This document shows, piece after piece, positions 50,940 to 51,706 of a DNA stretch of 51,706 nt. Position 1 is the first letter of the stretch, and the number at the start of each line of letters is the position of its first letter. The notes under the pieces were generated by a model, which did no database searches, was not told the DNA's origin, and was given only the letters and a program-made list of their open reading frames with translations. Source of the DNA: a virus; IMG/VR virus record IMGVR_UViG_3300007276_000067, positions 1 through 51,706 of that record; one strand, 5' to 3'. The position numbers were made by a program, and so were the translations under genes.

Positions 50940-51706
50940 ATGCGAACAATATACATACGCAGAAAAGAGACTCTTAATTTCTTACCAAAAGAGGTAAGAG
51001 CAGGAGCAAAAATTAGCATCGGAAGCATCTATGTAGGGCGACAGCCTTTACGAGGTGTAGAAGGTGAAGAATCACACAAACTGTTAGCGCAGATTTTAGA
51101 CGTTCCTCCAGGACACGAAAAGTGGCCAAAGGAAGAAAAGAACTTCTGGTCTAGCATGAGTGTAAAGATTCCTTTCGAAGGAAAGGAGTTAAACATTGCA
51201 GTAGATGAAGACGGTAACCCAGAGAATGTAATGGATTACCTAACCTACAAGTGGTGTTTGAAACACAGACAAGTTGCAGAGTCAGAAGAAGTAATGAAAG
51301 CTGACGGACAAAAGCGGTTCTATATATATGATCCACAAAAAGACTTGCTGAAACGAAATGTTGAGGTTAAGCTTAAGAAAGAGGCAGATAAGGAGTTTAT
51401 CAAGATTTCTGCTGACATGGATAAGATGCGCAGACTATTGCGAGTATTGTCTAAAGGAGCAAGACCAGAGACTCTCACAGACATGGAGATAGAGAATCAA
51501 CTGTACAGTATCAAAAGCGAGAAACCTGCAATGTTTCTTAAAATGAGTACAGATAAGAATCTTGATGTACGTGCAGAACTCGAAGAGATGATTGAGCTAA
51601 GTGTGCTTCGAACTATTGGTAATCAAATCATCTATGCAGATGAAACCATTGGTGAGAATATCACTGACGCTATAGTGTACTTTAATAATAAAAAGAACTC
51701 AGGGCA
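50940..51706 (+). CDS. Conserved virion-module protein (3' partial)
   Basis: ATG at 50940, open to the right edge for 255 codons. It starts MRTIYIRRKETLNFLPKEV and contains a charged, helical middle (DKEFIKISADMDKMRRLLRV). No membrane segment or signal. In crAss-like genomes the gene after the capsid encodes a conserved head or neck protein, so a structural role is likely by position only. Confidence 0.7.
   Translation, partial: MRTIYIRRKETLNFLPKEVRAGAKISIGSIYVGRQPLRGVEGEESHKLLAQILDVPPGHEKWPKEEKNFWSSMSVKIPFEGKELNIAVDEDGNPENVMDYLTYKWCLKHRQVAESEEVMKADGQKRFYIYDPQKDLLKRNVEVKLKKEADKEFIKISADMDKMRRLLRVLSKGARPETLTDMEIENQLYSIKSEKPAMFLKMSTDKNLDVRAELEEMIELSVLRTIGNQIIYADETIGENITDAIVYFNNKKNSG

Noticed and set aside
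2-51706. Alternative genetic code (stop codon reassignment known in some crAss-like phages)
   Set aside because: Large genes are intact with the standard code, and TAA, TGA and TAG all occur as natural gene ends; no suppressor tRNA is among the three tRNAs.
1-51706. CRISPR arrays, insertion sequences, integrase or attachment sites
   Set aside because: No regularly spaced repeats, transposase or recombinase motifs seen anywhere in the window.

Overview
The window reads as part of a tailed double-stranded DNA phage of the crAss-like lineage (order Crassvirales) infecting a member of the Bacteroidota, probably a marine flavobacterium-type host. The main evidence for the lineage is a giant virion protein of at least 2,800 residues with a zincin HExxH site and the DFDID metal motif of crAss-like virion RNA polymerase. 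It sits beside a set of genes typical of the group: family A DNA polymerase, uracil-DNA glycosylase, flap exonuclease, DnaB-like and SF2 helicases, TOPRIM primase, an IHF-like protein just upstream of the terminase, portal, scaffold and HK97-type capsid. The host assignment rests on A/T-rich leaders instead of strong Shine-Dalgarno sequences, one exact Bacteroidota-type promoter (TTTG-N19-TATATTTG), and two proteins carrying type IX secretion system (T9SS) C-terminal signals. The genetic code looks standard: TAA, TGA and TAG all end genes.

Layout. (1) 2-12297, plus strand: the end of a virion module with the giant RNA polymerase protein, cut by the left edge, and a 1,279-residue partner. (2) 12304-30848, minus strand: a tightly overlapping replication and host-takeover block, closed by a strong terminator at 12304-12333. 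It holds ung, the flap nuclease, rIIB/rIIA homologues, a PD-(D/E)XK nuclease, primase, a likely ssDNA-binding protein, a RecA-like ATPase, DnaB-like helicase, SF2 helicase, a protein with only the DnaA DNA-binding domain, three tRNAs (Arg-TCT, a CAT tRNA, Leu-TAA), and DNA polymerase. (3) 30849-33405: a hairpin-rich, gene-poor stretch with small membrane proteins, two tRNA-like mini-hairpins, and the divergence point between the minus and plus blocks at about 32680-32809. (4) 33406-39429: a holin followed by an export cassette. This comprises a T9SS type A protein with GCTD repeats, an outer-membrane-like protein, a coiled-coil membrane protein and a periplasmic thioredoxin-like protein, with a T9SS type B protein on the opposite strand. 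(5) 39495-51706, plus strand: a DUF5675 protein, GroES-like co-chaperonin, small DNA-binding proteins, terminase, portal, a multidomain virion protein, scaffold, major capsid and a partial following gene.

How it fits together. On the known model for crAss-like phages, the packaged RNA polymerase enters with the DNA and starts early transcription, here plausibly of the minus-strand block. The late plus-strand block would then be read by the host polymerase, which the consensus host promoter in front of the groES-like gene supports. The most unusual content is the export cassette: two phage genes whose products are built to be moved across the outer membrane by the host's own type IX secretion machinery, the first translationally coupled to the holin. 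Second most unusual is the cluster of hairpins and T-arm/acceptor tRNA-like elements at 30876-32515.
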